Source: Roseibium sp.
GTDB lineage: Bacteria > Pseudomonadota > Alphaproteobacteria > Rhizobiales > Stappiaceae
DNA length: 64,000 nt
NCBI GenBank assembly: GCA_017643215.1
Contig: JAEPNV010000001.1
Location: forward strand, 62,001-126,000
Reading direction: 5' to 3'
This document shows positions 52,720 through 60,597 of this stretch, piece after piece. Below the pieces are notes generated by a model, which worked only from the letters and a program-made list of their open reading frames with translations, made no database searches and was not told the origin of the DNA. A program made the translations under genes and the position numbers. Numbering within the stretch: position 1 is the stretch's first letter; each line of letters starts with the position of its first letter.

Positions 52720-53253
52720 CTAATCCTCCACCCAATACCATTCCGCAATAATGCGCGTCGCAAGGTAGATAAGCGCGAACAGAGCCGGATCGGAGGCCAC
52801 GTTGTAAAACGCCCACTGATCTGTGGACAGGAGCCGTCTGGCGAATTCGTTCGCAAGCGCCGACATCAAGGAAAGGCCTGTCCAGGCGGCGTGCAGGATC
52901 ACCCAACCCGCTTTCTCCAAATGAAGGCGGTACCCCAGTGTGCGCTCCAAAAGACTTGGTTTCGCAAAGGCGCCGATTGCTAAAATAATAGCGAATGCGG
53001 CAGCTCCGACCGTTGGGCGGACGAGGACAAAGGTTTCGTCGTTTAACGAAAGTCCAAAAGCGGTGAGGATGATCGCGAGGATCAGGGTTGAGACGGCGAG
53101 CCAAGGAATGGAACCGTCCCATCGCCAACGAAGCGCAACGGCGACAGCGGTCGCAAAAACAGTCACCGCCGCGGCCCACAGCAACCCGCCGTAGGCGTTT
53201 CCAAGCAGGAAGGCGGCGCCGGGGAGAAACTCAAGTGTAAGTCGGCGATCCAT
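52720..53253 (-). CDS. YciB/IspZ-like intracellular septation protein A family membrane protein
   Basis: The 177-aa protein has five or so transmembrane helices. LTLEFLPGAAFLLGN at the start and DETFVLVRPTVGAAAFAIILAIG in the middle, with ALANEFARRLLSTDQW near the end, follow the family pattern. YciB proteins affect envelope and septum functions; the mechanism is unsettled. The protein lies alone, 26 bases upstream of the lower-GC FkbM-like gene on the same strand. Confidence 0.8.
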   Translation of the reverse strand: MDRRLTLEFLPGAAFLLGNAYGGLLWAAAVTVFATAVAVALRWRWDGSIPWLAVSTLILAIILTAFGLSLNDETFVLVRPTVGAAAFAIILAIGAFAKPSLLERTLGYRLHLEKAGWVILHAAWTGLSLMSALANEFARRLLSTDQWAFYNVASDPALFALIYLATRIIAEWYWVED

Positions 53254-53500
53254 AGTGGTCAGAGCGTATGTGTCTTCTGATCAAACGCAAATGGACACGT
53301 TATCCGTGTATCGCAATGCCAAACGCCGAGCGCAACGAAACGATGTGTGGCCGCATCGTCCGCCGTGCCGCCAAATGGGGCTGAATAGGGAGAAGCGCTG
53401 CTCCGTAGCCATCCTCAGTTGTTTATCGAGGATCAATGACTGGTAAAGGCCGTCCGATCTGCCGGTGGTTTACGCCGAAGCAGACGCATGAGCGTGCCAC
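53254..53500. other. 247-base spacer without a gene
   Basis: The spacer separates the YciB-like gene start from the DUF1826 stop. I see no protein, RNA gene or long repeat. It should contain the promoter of the YciB-like gene. Confidence 0.4.
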
Positions 53501-54136
53501 TCAGACCGCGGTCTCCGGGTCACAGACCGGATCGAGCACAAGAACCAGCCGCGTCTCGCCCGTCCCCTCAATGGGCGGCGAGCGATGCAGGAGGCCGGAT
53601 GGCGGGGCATCGGGCCAGCGGGTGCCGCGCAGGATGATCGGAGAACCGGCCGGCACCGTGTACACGCGTTTGGGGTCGCCGCCGTCGGACGAGATGCCGT
53701 ACTGCGTGCCGGTGCCGCGATAGGTGCAGACCAGCCGCGCGGTAACGGCATCCATATGGAACTTGCGGCAGGCATTGTCGTTCACGACATCCAGCCGAAG
53801 ACGCAGGTAAGGGGTGGCCATTGTCGCGGCGAAACCATCCGCCAATGCGGCCACGTCGTCCACGAACATGTCGCGGTGCTTTCCGCCGGGCATGCCCGCC
53901 TGGTCGCAAAGATGGGATACAGCCTCGCGTACCGTATAGGGTTGCAGGATCAGCCGGGCGTCGGGCAAGACAGCCGGATCAAGATCGTCGATCCAGACCT
54001 GGAATTCCATGAGCGGCTGACGGCGCCAGATCACCGCGGCCATACCGGGCCTGTGGATGAGATGCATGTCGTCCAGGCTGTCGACTATTCCGGCGCCGAT
54101 GACGGCATCTTCGACCTGTTGTCTTTGAACTCTCAT
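53501..54136 (-). CDS. DUF1826 protein, zinc-regulon member
   Basis: The 211-aa protein belongs to DUF1826, which is commonly paired with COG0523 GTPases and regulated by Zur. Visible motifs are [22 protein letters not shown] and [21 protein letters not shown], with conserved His that could form a metal site in a cupin-like fold. The ATG at 54136 overlaps the GTPase stop (ATGA). Function unknown; a role in zinc allocation is inferred from the partner and the operator upstream. Confidence 0.82.
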   Translation of the reverse strand: MRVQRQQVEDAVIGAGIVDSLDDMHLIHRPGMAAVIWRRQPLMEFQVWIDDLDPAVLPDARLILQPYTVREAVSHLCDQAGMPGGKHRDMFVDDVAALADGFAATMATPYLRLRLDVVNDNACRKFHMDAVTARLVCTYRGTGTQYGISSDGGDPKRVYTVPAGSPIILRGTRWPDAPPSGLLHRSPPIEGTGETRLVLVLDPVCDPETAV

Positions 54137-55341
54137 GCTGCTTCCTTTTCCCATGCGGGAAACGGATCGGGCATCGATTTCCATAGGTCGGGCCGGAAGG
54201 CCGGTGCCTTCACCAGGCAGGCATCAAGGTCGCGGCGGATGGCGGTCTCGTCCATGGGGTCGCACCCGATGAAGACAACCTCCTGGCGCCGATCCCCCCA
54301 GACCGGATCAAAGAAGGGTTCCATGGCTTTGTGCCATGCCGGATCATCCGGCCAATACTCCCTTGGAGCCGCGGACCACCACAGTCCGCGTTTTTCGGTC
54401 TTGACCAGCGCGCCGGCCATGGAAAGTTCGCCAACAAAGCGTGGGCGTGTCGCAAGCCAGAAGAACCCTTTGGCGCGCACGACACCTGGCCAAGCCCTGT
54501 TGATGAACGCCTGCAGCTTCATCGGATCGAAGGGCTGGCGGGCGCGATAGACGAAGGACCGGATACCATATTCCTCGGTCTCCGGCACATGATCAGCAAA
54601 ACCGTTCAGTTCCTTGTACCAAAGCGGATGTTCATGGGCCTTTTCAAAATCGAAGCGACCGGTTCCGAGAATGTCGGCGATGGGTACGCGTGAATAATCG
54701 GTCTCGAACAGGACGGCATCCGGATTGAGCGAACGAACAATCTTGCGCGCGGCGTCCAGATTGCCTGGCGAAGTGGCCGATACCTTGTTGAGAATGATCG
54801 TGTCGGCAAACTCAATCTGGTCCACGAGAAGATCGACCAGCGTGCGGTTGTCTTCATCGCCCATCGTCTCGCCGCGATCGCGCAGAAAGTCAGCGGAAGC
54901 GTAATCCTTGAGCAGGCTTGCCGCATCGACCACCGTGACCATGGAGTCGAGCCTGGCGACATCAGACAAGCTGTTGCCGTTCTCGTCCCGGAACGCGAAG
55001 GTGGAGGCCACCGGCAGGGGTTCGGAAATCCCGGTCGACTCGATCAGCAGATGGTCAAAACGTCTTTGAACCGCAAGCGCCCTAACTTCCTTGAGAAGAT
55101 CGTCGCGCAACGTGCAGCAGATGCAGCCATTGGTCATCTCGACCAGCTGCTCGTCGGTGCGGGAGAGGTTCGCGCCGCCATCACGGACAAGGCTGGCGTC
55201 GATGTTCACCTCGCTCATGTCGTTAACGATGACAGCGACACGCAGGCCTTCGCGATTGTTCAGGATGTGGTTGAGCAGGGTTGTCTTGCCGGCACCGAGA
55301 AAACCGGAAAGGACAGTCACGGGAAAATTCGCGTTTAACAT
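54133..55341 (-). CDS. COG0523 GTPase, putative zinc metallochaperone (ZigA-like)
   Basis: The 402-aa protein has Walker A (FLGAGKTT, 14-21), the metal-binding NGCICC motif (71-76, CxCC), ESTGISEP and the NKVS guanine motif, followed by a C-terminal CobW_C domain ([20 protein letters not shown]). Members of this subgroup move Zn2+ to client enzymes under zinc limitation. The zinc context is given by DUF1826 downstream and znuACB-zur upstream. No Shine-Dalgarno is present and the only in-frame ATG (55341) lies inside a palindrome, so the message may be leaderless. Confidence 0.93.
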   Translation of the reverse strand: MLNANFPVTVLSGFLGAGKTTLLNHILNNREGLRVAVIVNDMSEVNIDASLVRDGGANLSRTDEQLVEMTNGCICCTLRDDLLKEVRALAVQRRFDHLLIESTGISEPLPVASTFAFRDENGNSLSDVARLDSMVTVVDAASLLKDYASADFLRDRGETMGDEDNRTLVDLLVDQIEFADTIILNKVSATSPGNLDAARKIVRSLNPDAVLFETDYSRVPIADILGTGRFDFEKAHEHPLWYKELNGFADHVPETEEYGIRSFVYRARQPFDPMKLQAFINRAWPGVVRAKGFFWLATRPRFVGELSMAGALVKTEKRGLWWSAAPREYWPDDPAWHKAMEPFFDPVWGDRRQEVVFIGCDPMDETAIRRDLDACLVKAPAFRPDLWKSMPDPFPAWEKEAA

Positions 55342-55361
55342 ATGTTATTACATCACATCAT
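55336..55361 (-). promoter_or_regulatory. Probable Zur operator overlapping the start of the COG0523 gene
   Basis: TAACATATGTTA (55336-55347) is a perfect 12-base palindrome, and with the adjoining TTACATCACATCA the site resembles alphaproteobacterial Zur boxes (GTTATnnnATAAC type). The start codon of the GTPase gene falls within the palindrome. TTATTA on the plus strand (TAATAA on the minus strand) at 55345-55350 could be the -10. Repression by Zur at this position would block initiation directly. Confidence 0.55.
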
Positions 55362-55368
55362 TTGAGTG

Positions 55369-55397
55369 AAAAAGATGGGCGGCTTGGACCGCCCATC
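55369..55397 (-). terminator. Rho-independent terminator of znuA
   Basis: GATGGGCGG (55374-55382) pairs perfectly with CCGCCCATC (55389-55397) with a six-base loop, and on the minus strand the stem is followed by TTTTT (55369-55373). It lies 36 bases after the znuA stop at 55433 and separates znuA transcription from the Zur-controlled GTPase gene. Confidence 0.9.
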
Positions 55398-55432
55398 AAC
55401 CCATGCTGACGGCATACTAAAGTGGATCTGCT

Positions 55433-56449
55433 CTAGCTTGCCTTGGAAAGGCAGGTCTTGACAGAACTTGCCATGCCGCGAATGAGATCGAAGTAGAGTT
55501 CTGGCCCGTCTTCAAGCGCGGCGCCAAGCGGATCGATCACACCTGAATTGGCATTCGTACCTTCGGTGACGGTGGCGATCAGCTTCGGCTCGAATTGCGG
55601 CTCGGAGAACACGCAAGCTGCACCAAGCTCTTGTATCTTGGCGCGGATTTCGGTCACCCGCTCGGCGCCTGGCATGACTTCCGGGGAAACCGTGATCGAC
55701 CCGGACGCGGTCACGCCGAAGCGGGTTTCGAAATACTGATAGGCATCGTGGAAGACGATGAAGCCCTTGCCCTTGACGGATTCGAGTTCGGCGGACACCT
55801 CGGTCATGAGACCGTCAAGCTTCGCCATCACCGCTTCGGCATTGGCTTCATATTGGCCCGCATTGTCCGGATCGGCCGCAACGAGCGCCTCCTCGATCTC
55901 GTGCACCATGGCCTTGGCGTTCATCGGGTCAAGCCAGACGTGCGCGTCAAACGCGCCATGGGCATGGTCATCATCGTGGTCGTGGTCGTGGTCGTGGGAG
56001 GCTTCAGCCGTTTTCCCGTGATCATGGTCGTGATCATGATCGTGATCGTCGGCCTTGACCTCCTCGTGATCGTGCTCATGCGCGTCGAACGCTCCACCTT
56101 CGCGGAACTCCAGTTTGATCAGATCATGGGCGTCGATCAGTTCGACGGATTTGGCGTTCGCGGCAAGGGTTTCGACCGGCTTTTCCAAGAACGCCTCAAG
56201 CTCATGGCCGATCCAGAAGACAACGTTGGCCTGTTCCAGCATTTGGGCCTGGGAGGGCTTGAGGGCGTAAGTGTGCGGAGAACCCGCTCCTTCCACGATA
56301 AGGCCAGGCTCCCCAACACCTTCCATGACCGCCGCGACGAGAGAATGGACAGGTTTGATCGAGGCGACCACGTTCACTTCAGCACTCGCGGCGAAGGATG
56401 AACCCGCCAGAAGCGAGGATGCAAGAAGAAGGGATTTGATCTTGCGCAT
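55433..56449 (-). CDS. znuA: Zinc ABC transporter substrate-binding protein ZnuA
   Basis: The 338-aa protein has a signal peptide (LLLASSLLAGSSFAASA) and the ZnuA fold: VASIKPVHSLVAAVMEG, SPHTYALKPSQAQML with the first zinc His, then a long His/Asp-rich loop (about residues 124-166, HDHDHDHDHGKT and similar), AHVWLDPMNA and FHDAYQYFE. It captures periplasmic Zn2+ for ZnuBC. It is divergent from znuC across a 111-base region that holds the Zur boxes. Confidence 0.96.
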   Translation of the reverse strand: MRKIKSLLLASSLLAGSSFAASAEVNVVASIKPVHSLVAAVMEGVGEPGLIVEGAGSPHTYALKPSQAQMLEQANVVFWIGHELEAFLEKPVETLAANAKSVELIDAHDLIKLEFREGGAFDAHEHDHEEVKADDHDHDHDHDHGKTAEASHDHDHDHDDDHAHGAFDAHVWLDPMNAKAMVHEIEEALVAADPDNAGQYEANAEAVMAKLDGLMTEVSAELESVKGKGFIVFHDAYQYFETRFGVTASGSITVSPEVMPGAERVTEIRAKIQELGAACVFSEPQFEPKLIATVTEGTNANSGVIDPLGAALEDGPELYFDLIRGMASSVKTCLSKAS

Positions 56450-56478
56450 TGGGGTCTCCTAACTTGTCCCGATGATCA

Positions 56479-56500
56479 GTGTCACGTTATTTTGTTACAC
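56479..56500. promoter_or_regulatory. Zur box 1 in the znuA-znuC divergent promoter
   Basis: GTGTCACGTTATTTTGTTACAC is an imperfect inverted repeat (outer GTGT/ACAC; GTTATTTTGTTAC core), described here by its arms rather than aligned to a model. It lies 29 bases upstream of the znuA start, where repression of znuA is expected. Confidence 0.55.
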
Positions 56501-56505
56501 GATTG

Positions 56506-56520
56506 CGTTACGGTATAACG
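56506..56520. promoter_or_regulatory. Zur box 2 in the znuA-znuC divergent promoter
   Basis: CGTTA (56506-56510) and TAACG (56516-56520) form perfect arms around CGGTA, consistent with the palindromic Zur site of alphaproteobacteria. It lies 40 bases upstream of the znuC start chosen here and six bases from box 1, so one tandem array may control both directions. Confidence 0.6.
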
Positions 56521-56560
56521 TGTGCAATAAGCGGGCGCAATAGGCTTGTTCACGAGCCTC

Positions 56561-57403
56561 ATGCAAAACTCCCTGATCGGTATGCTCAAGAAAACCGAGG
56601 CCCTGGTTACACTGGAAAACGCCGGCGTTCACCGCGCGGGACGATGGCTGGTGCGCGACGTGTCCATGTCGGTCGGCGCGGGCGAAATCGTGACGCTGAT
56701 TGGTCCGAATGGGTCAGGCAAATCAACGACGGCGAAAATCGCGCTTGGCTTGTTGCAGCCCGATGAAGGTCGGGCCTCCCGCAGGGCCGATCTGCGTGTT
56801 TCCTATGTTCCCCAAAAGCTTGCCGTCGACTGGACGCTGCCGTTGACCGTCGCCCGCTTCATGCTGCTGACCGGCAAAGTCAGCAAGTCCGGTGCGGCGG
56901 AAGCCCTGCAGGCGACCGACGTGGCGCATCTCGCCGATGCCGAAGTGCGCACGCTGTCCGGCGGCGAGTTCCAGCGTGTAATGCTGGCGCGTGCCATGGC
57001 CCGCAAGCCGGACCTGCTGGTGCTGGACGAACCCGTGCAAGGGGTCGATTTCACCGGCGAGATCGCGCTTTACGACCTGATCAAGCGCATCCGCGATGAG
57101 ATGCAGTGTGGCATTTTGCTGATATCGCATGATCTCCATGTGGTGATGGCGGCAACCGACCGCGTCATCTGCCTGAATGGCCATGTCTGCTGTTCCGGCA
57201 CGCCAACGGCCGTCGCGTCTAGTGAAGAATACAAAGCGCTGTTCGGAGCGCGGGCGGCGTCGACCCTGGCCATTTATGAACACGACCACGACCACACCCA
57301 CCTGCCCGATGGCCGTGTCATGCATTCCGATGGATCGGTGACCGATCATTGCCACCCCGATGACGGTCATCATCATCACCATGCGGAGCAGCGCGATGCT
57401 TGA
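56561..57403 (+). CDS. znuC: Zinc ABC transporter ATP-binding protein ZnuC
   Basis: The 280-aa protein has Walker A (IGPNGSGKSTTAKI), the signature LSGGEFQRVMLARAMA, Walker B (LLVLDEPVQGVD) and the H-loop (LLISHDLHVV). The last 40 residues form a His-rich extension (EHDHDHTHLPDG, then DHCHPDDGHHHHH), which may bind zinc. ATG 56561 is used; TTG 56546 and ATG 56582 are also in frame, and the conserved domain starts after the latter. It overlaps znuB by eight bases. Confidence 0.94.
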   Translation: MQNSLIGMLKKTEALVTLENAGVHRAGRWLVRDVSMSVGAGEIVTLIGPNGSGKSTTAKIALGLLQPDEGRASRRADLRVSYVPQKLAVDWTLPLTVARFMLLTGKVSKSGAAEALQATDVAHLADAEVRTLSGGEFQRVMLARAMARKPDLLVLDEPVQGVDFTGEIALYDLIKRIRDEMQCGILLISHDLHVVMAATDRVICLNGHVCCSGTPTAVASSEEYKALFGARAASTLAIYEHDHDHTHLPDGRVMHSDGSVTDHCHPDDGHHHHHAEQRDA

Positions 57404-58247
57404 CGATTTCTTCACCCGCGCGATCCTGGCCGGCGTGGGCGTTGCGCTCATTGCCGGGCCGCTGGGATGCTTCATCGTCTGGCGCAGGCTCGCCTATTTT
57501 GGTGACACGCTCTCCCATGCCGCGCTGCTCGGTGTCGCGCTCGCGTTCCTGTTCGAGGTCAACATCACGCTGGCGGTCTTTGGTGTATCGGCGTGTGTTT
57601 CGATTGCGCTGATGTTGCTGCAGAAGCGGGCCACGCTTTCCTCGGACGCGCTGCTCGGCCTTCTCGCGCACTCTGCGCTGGCGGTTGGGCTTGTGGTGCT
57701 CGCCTTCATGACCTGGGTGCGCATGGATCTGATGGGCTTTTTGTTCGGCGATATCCTTGCCGTATCGAAGACGGATATTGCCGTCATCTGGCTCGGAGGC
57801 GCCGTGGTCCTCGCCGTTCTTGCCGTCATCTGGCGCCCGCTCTTTGCTGCCACCGTCAACCGGGAACTGGCGGAAGCTGAAGGCATGAACCCCGAGCGGG
57901 TCAACATCATCTTCATGCTGCTCATGGCCGCTGTCATTGCCATTTCCATGAAGATCGTCGGCGTGTTGTTGATCACCGCCATGCTGATTATTCCCGCCGC
58001 TGCCGCCCGCCGGTTCGCGCCCGGCCCGGAACAGATGGCGCTTATGGCCGCCGGTATAGGGGCGGCGGCCGTTATCGCCGGCCTGTTCGGATCACTGGAG
58101 TGGGACACGCCTGCGGGGCCCAGCATCGTTGTGGCAGCACTCGGCCTTTTCGTCCTGTCACTGGTGCCTGCAGTGAACCGCTCGGCGGCAGAACCGGCCG
58201 AACCTGACAGACGGACCCATGAGCTTCGAAGGGAAACACGCCGATGA
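57396..58247 (+). CDS. znuB: Zinc ABC transporter permease ZnuB
   Basis: The 283-aa protein has about eight transmembrane helices and the ABC-3 permease features: PLGCFIVWRRLAYFGDTLSHAALLG, LMGFLFGDILAV, and MKIVGVLLITAMLIIPAAAA. It forms the membrane channel of the ZnuABC importer. ATG 57396 begins inside the znuC coding region; its stop overlaps zur by four bases. Confidence 0.95.
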   Translation: MLDDFFTRAILAGVGVALIAGPLGCFIVWRRLAYFGDTLSHAALLGVALAFLFEVNITLAVFGVSACVSIALMLLQKRATLSSDALLGLLAHSALAVGLVVLAFMTWVRMDLMGFLFGDILAVSKTDIAVIWLGGAVVLAVLAVIWRPLFAATVNRELAEAEGMNPERVNIIFMLLMAAVIAISMKIVGVLLITAMLIIPAAAARRFAPGPEQMALMAAGIGAAAVIAGLFGSLEWDTPAGPSIVVAALGLFVLSLVPAVNRSAAEPAEPDRRTHELRRETRR

Positions 58248-58654
58248 ACGAGCATGTTCACACAACGCAGGACCTGACGAAAAACCAGTCTCTGGTCATG
58301 GGGGCACTCAGCCGCTCAGATGGACCTCTCAGCGCCTACACCATTCTTGACCAGCTGCGCGACGACGGGTTCCGGGCCCCGCTTCAGGTTTACCGCGCGC
58401 TCGACAAGCTGGTCGAGTTTGGTCTGGTGCATCGTCTGGAAAGCCTCAACGCGTTTGTTGCATGCCGGCATCCGGGCTGTGACGATCATGAGACCGTCGC
58501 TTTCATGATTTGCGAAACCTGCGGGCAGGTGAATGAAATCTCCGACAACACGCTCGCAAAGCAATTGAAACGACTGGCAACGGATGCCGGCTTTGCCCTG
58601 AAGAAATCAACCGTCGAGCTGCGTGGTATTTGCAGCGCTTGCGCGGCGGCATGA
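58244..58654 (+). CDS. zur: Zinc uptake regulator Zur (Fur family)
   Basis: The 136-aa protein has a winged-helix N terminus (GPLSAYTILDQLRDDGFRAPLQVYRALDKL) and a Fur-like dimerisation domain with CRHPGC and CETCGQ (zinc site), HETVAFM and CSAC at the C terminus. When zinc-loaded it represses the znu genes and likely the COG0523-DUF1826 operon. It overlaps znuB at its start and a short integrase-tail frame at its stop. Confidence 0.93.
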   Translation: MNEHVHTTQDLTKNQSLVMGALSRSDGPLSAYTILDQLRDDGFRAPLQVYRALDKLVEFGLVHRLESLNAFVACRHPGCDDHETVAFMICETCGQVNEISDNTLAKQLKRLATDAGFALKKSTVELRGICSACAAA

Positions 58655-58803
58655 CAGAAAAGGCTCTGGCAGAACGCGCACTTGCGCACACGATCCGTAA
58701 CACGACCGACGCCGCTTATCATCGCACCGATCTGCTGGAACAGCGCCGCGAAATGATGCAGGCGTGGGAAGATCGGGTGCTTGCAGAGGTTGCAGAAATC
58801 TGA
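58651..58803 (+). pseudogene. C-terminal remnant of a phage-type tyrosine integrase (50 codons)
   Basis: This short frame begins at an ATG overlapping the zur stop and ends at TGA 58801-58803. Its sequence ERALAHTIRNTTDAAYHRTD followed by LLEQRREMMQAWEDRV matches the last 40 residues of prophage integrases (xxALAHxxxNxxxAAYxRxDLxxxRRxLMxxWA). The catalytic core with the R-H-R-Y residues is missing. It is probably the trace of an integrated element whose rest was deleted or moved, leaving the tail next to zur. Confidence 0.7.
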
Positions 58804-58939
58804 AAACAAATCGCTTTGTGTGTTTCCTCTGGATGCCAGTGGCTGCGGTCTTCTCTACCCCTTCCGAACACGATTATGGGCAATGCTGTTAAGGTGGGCA
58901 CAGAAACCGGCAAGGCGCCAGTGGCAACACCGGTTTGGT

Positions 58940-58956
58940 CACTCAGTCACTGAGTG
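58940..58956. other. Seven-base inverted repeat downstream of the integrase tail
   Basis: CACTCAG (58940-58946) and CTGAGTG (58950-58956) flank TCA. It sits in a 183-base gap between the integrase tail and the convergent EEP gene and might be a bidirectional terminator or an element end; there is no T-run. Confidence 0.4.
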
Positions 58957-58986
58957 GCACAATTGAAATCAAGTGACCTTTACCCA

Positions 58987-60060
58987 TCACTCCCAATCTT
59001 CACCGACCGGTTTTCGGTCTCGAGCCATTTCCGCGGAGACGACTTGATCGGCTTCCTGTTTGTCTTTTGAAGTCGCCGTTTCTGGCAGATTGTTGCGTTT
59101 GGTCGCCGTCAGTGCGAAGCGGTAAAACATTGGAAAGTGGTCGGAGCCGACAAAGGGAAGCCGGGTAATCTCGATCAGTTCGAAGTGACGTGAGAGGAAG
59201 AAATGGTCTAGCGGCCAGCGGAGATACCAGCGTCGGGCGTCGAAGGAGTTAAAAAGGCCGCGTCCCTGGCGCGGATCAAGAAGACGTGAGATCCGCAGGA
59301 ACCGGCGTGTTGTCCGGGACCAGGCGACATCGTTGAGGTCACCGGCAACGATGGTTGGCTTTGTTTCCTGCCTGGCCATCTTGCCGACAAGGAGGATTTC
59401 CGCATCGCGCGCTTCCGTGTCGCGCGTCGGGATTGGCGGTTCCGGATGCAGCGCAATCAGCCTTACGGTTTGTCCACTCGGCAATCCGATTTCAACATCT
59501 ATGCTTGGTACCTCCTTGTTCACCAAGAAGCGTACGTTTTGAGTGCAGAGCGGCAGGCGGCTCAACAGCAGCATGCCATAGCTGTTGTTCTGTGGTTGTG
59601 TCACCACATGGGGATAGCTCGAAAAATCCGCGCTCAGAGCGCGACACCACTCGCCGTCGACTTCCATAAAGACAGCTATGTCCGGCGCCTTGTTTCTCAG
59701 GAGCCGGACAACGCTTTCAAAGTCTCGGTTGCTTTGTTTCACGTTGCAAGAGAGCACAGACAACGTGTCACAAGATCCTGGTAATCCAGAAAAGCGAACG
59801 GTTTGAGCGCGCCAGATCAACGTGAATGGCAAAACATGCGCGGACTGAATGAACAAAGCGGCACCCGCGGGGACCATGCCAGTCAGCATATGCGCTGTGC
59901 TGGGCCAGGCAGCAGCACCCGCGGCCAGAAGGAGACCGCCGGCCAGTGCCATGATTTGCAGTCTGCAAAAGTCAAAAGAACGAACAAAGCCATGCGCGAC
60001 CGGAAGCCAAGGTAGGATGCTTGCAGTCAAGACCAGCCAAGACAGCAAGGCGATCGTCAT
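58987..60060 (-). CDS. Endonuclease/exonuclease/phosphatase-family protein with N-terminal membrane helices
   Basis: The 357-aa protein has three N-terminal transmembrane segments and an EEP domain: LSVLSCNVKQSNRD, FMEVDGEW (catalytic Glu), IVAGDLNDVAWS (Asp/Asn) and FVGSDHFPM (Asp-His), on the outer side of the membrane if the helices are read in order. The phosphoester substrate is unknown. ATG 60060 is preferred to TTG 60069. The last 40 residues are charged and unconserved. Confidence 0.85.
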   Translation of the reverse strand: MTIALLSWLVLTASILPWLPVAHGFVRSFDFCRLQIMALAGGLLLAAGAAAWPSTAHMLTGMVPAGAALFIQSAHVLPFTLIWRAQTVRFSGLPGSCDTLSVLSCNVKQSNRDFESVVRLLRNKAPDIAVFMEVDGEWCRALSADFSSYPHVVTQPQNNSYGMLLLSRLPLCTQNVRFLVNKEVPSIDVEIGLPSGQTVRLIALHPEPPIPTRDTEARDAEILLVGKMARQETKPTIVAGDLNDVAWSRTTRRFLRISRLLDPRQGRGLFNSFDARRWYLRWPLDHFFLSRHFELIEITRLPFVGSDHFPMFYRFALTATKRNNLPETATSKDKQEADQVVSAEMARDRKPVGEDWE

Positions 60061-60099
60061 AGAAAGCAAATTCAGCGCTCTCCCGTCTTTAGCTGAAGC

Positions 60100-60103
60100 C
60101 TAG
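60100..60103. repeat. CTAG target duplication, left
   Basis: CTAG adjoins the left end of the MITE-like element and matches the copy at 60369-60372. Because CTAG is self-complementary, duplication and mere inverted-repeat extension cannot be distinguished from this sequence. Confidence 0.5.
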
Positions 60104-60368
60104 GCCCTGTGGATGGATTGGAGACGCATTTCGTGAGACAAGAGGCGAGAAATGGCGGGAAAAGACCCGAAGAGCGTATCGGCGATACGGTCAAGGGGCG
60201 TTTTATGCCAGATCGATGTTTCTCGTCTCACCCGAAGGGCCGGGCCCGCATCGCCCAAACCCAGCGCAAATCCGACTTGAGGATGGGCCCGCGTCACCTG
60301 CGCCGGATGTCCTTGATCTTGGACGATGCGTTTCCCGGCGAAATGCATCTCCAATCCGTCCACAGGGC
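60104..60368. mobile_element. MITE-like element, 265 bases, with 30-base terminal inverted repeats
   Basis: The left end (60104-60133, GCCCTGTGGATGGATTGGAG...) and the right end (60339-60368, read in reverse) match in 28 of 30 bases. Each end is flanked by CTAG (60100-60103 and 60369-60372), which looks like a 4-base target duplication of the kind made by IS5-group transposases. No transposase gene fits between the ends. Frames on both strands end with the same peptide LQS(I/V)HRA, simply because the arms are repeated. Confidence 0.72.
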
Positions 60369-60372
60369 CTAG
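60369..60372. repeat. CTAG target duplication, right
   Basis: Right-hand copy of the CTAG flanking the MITE-like element; see the left copy for the caveat about its self-complementarity. Confidence 0.5.
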
Positions 60373-60597
60373 ACCCAATTGGCGCACACACACATTCCTG
60401 TTGTTAACGCGGCGGAAGCCTTTTGGTTCCCTGTTTCAAGATTGCGCCGGGAAAACAAGCATTCACAGATAGTCGTGCTCTGAGGATTTCATCTCGTTGA
60501 TGGATTGCTTTTAGAGGAAGCGAACTGGAGAAGCGCGTCAGTATCTATTGTAATTCCGGCAGGCTCATTGTGGCCGGAAAACCTGAGAGGAAACACC
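60373..60597 (+). promoter_or_regulatory. Leader of the zinc-ribbon metallopeptidase gene
   Basis: This 225-base gap follows the MITE-like element. GAGAGGAAA at 60585-60593 is a good ribosome site for ATG 60598. No other gene is seen. The element may have brought or altered the promoter of the downstream gene. Confidence 0.4.

Noticed and set aside
60109..60393. Two short overlapping frames, one on each strand, both ending LQS(I/V)HRA
   Set aside because: They are produced by the terminal inverted repeats of the MITE-like element, not by real genes.
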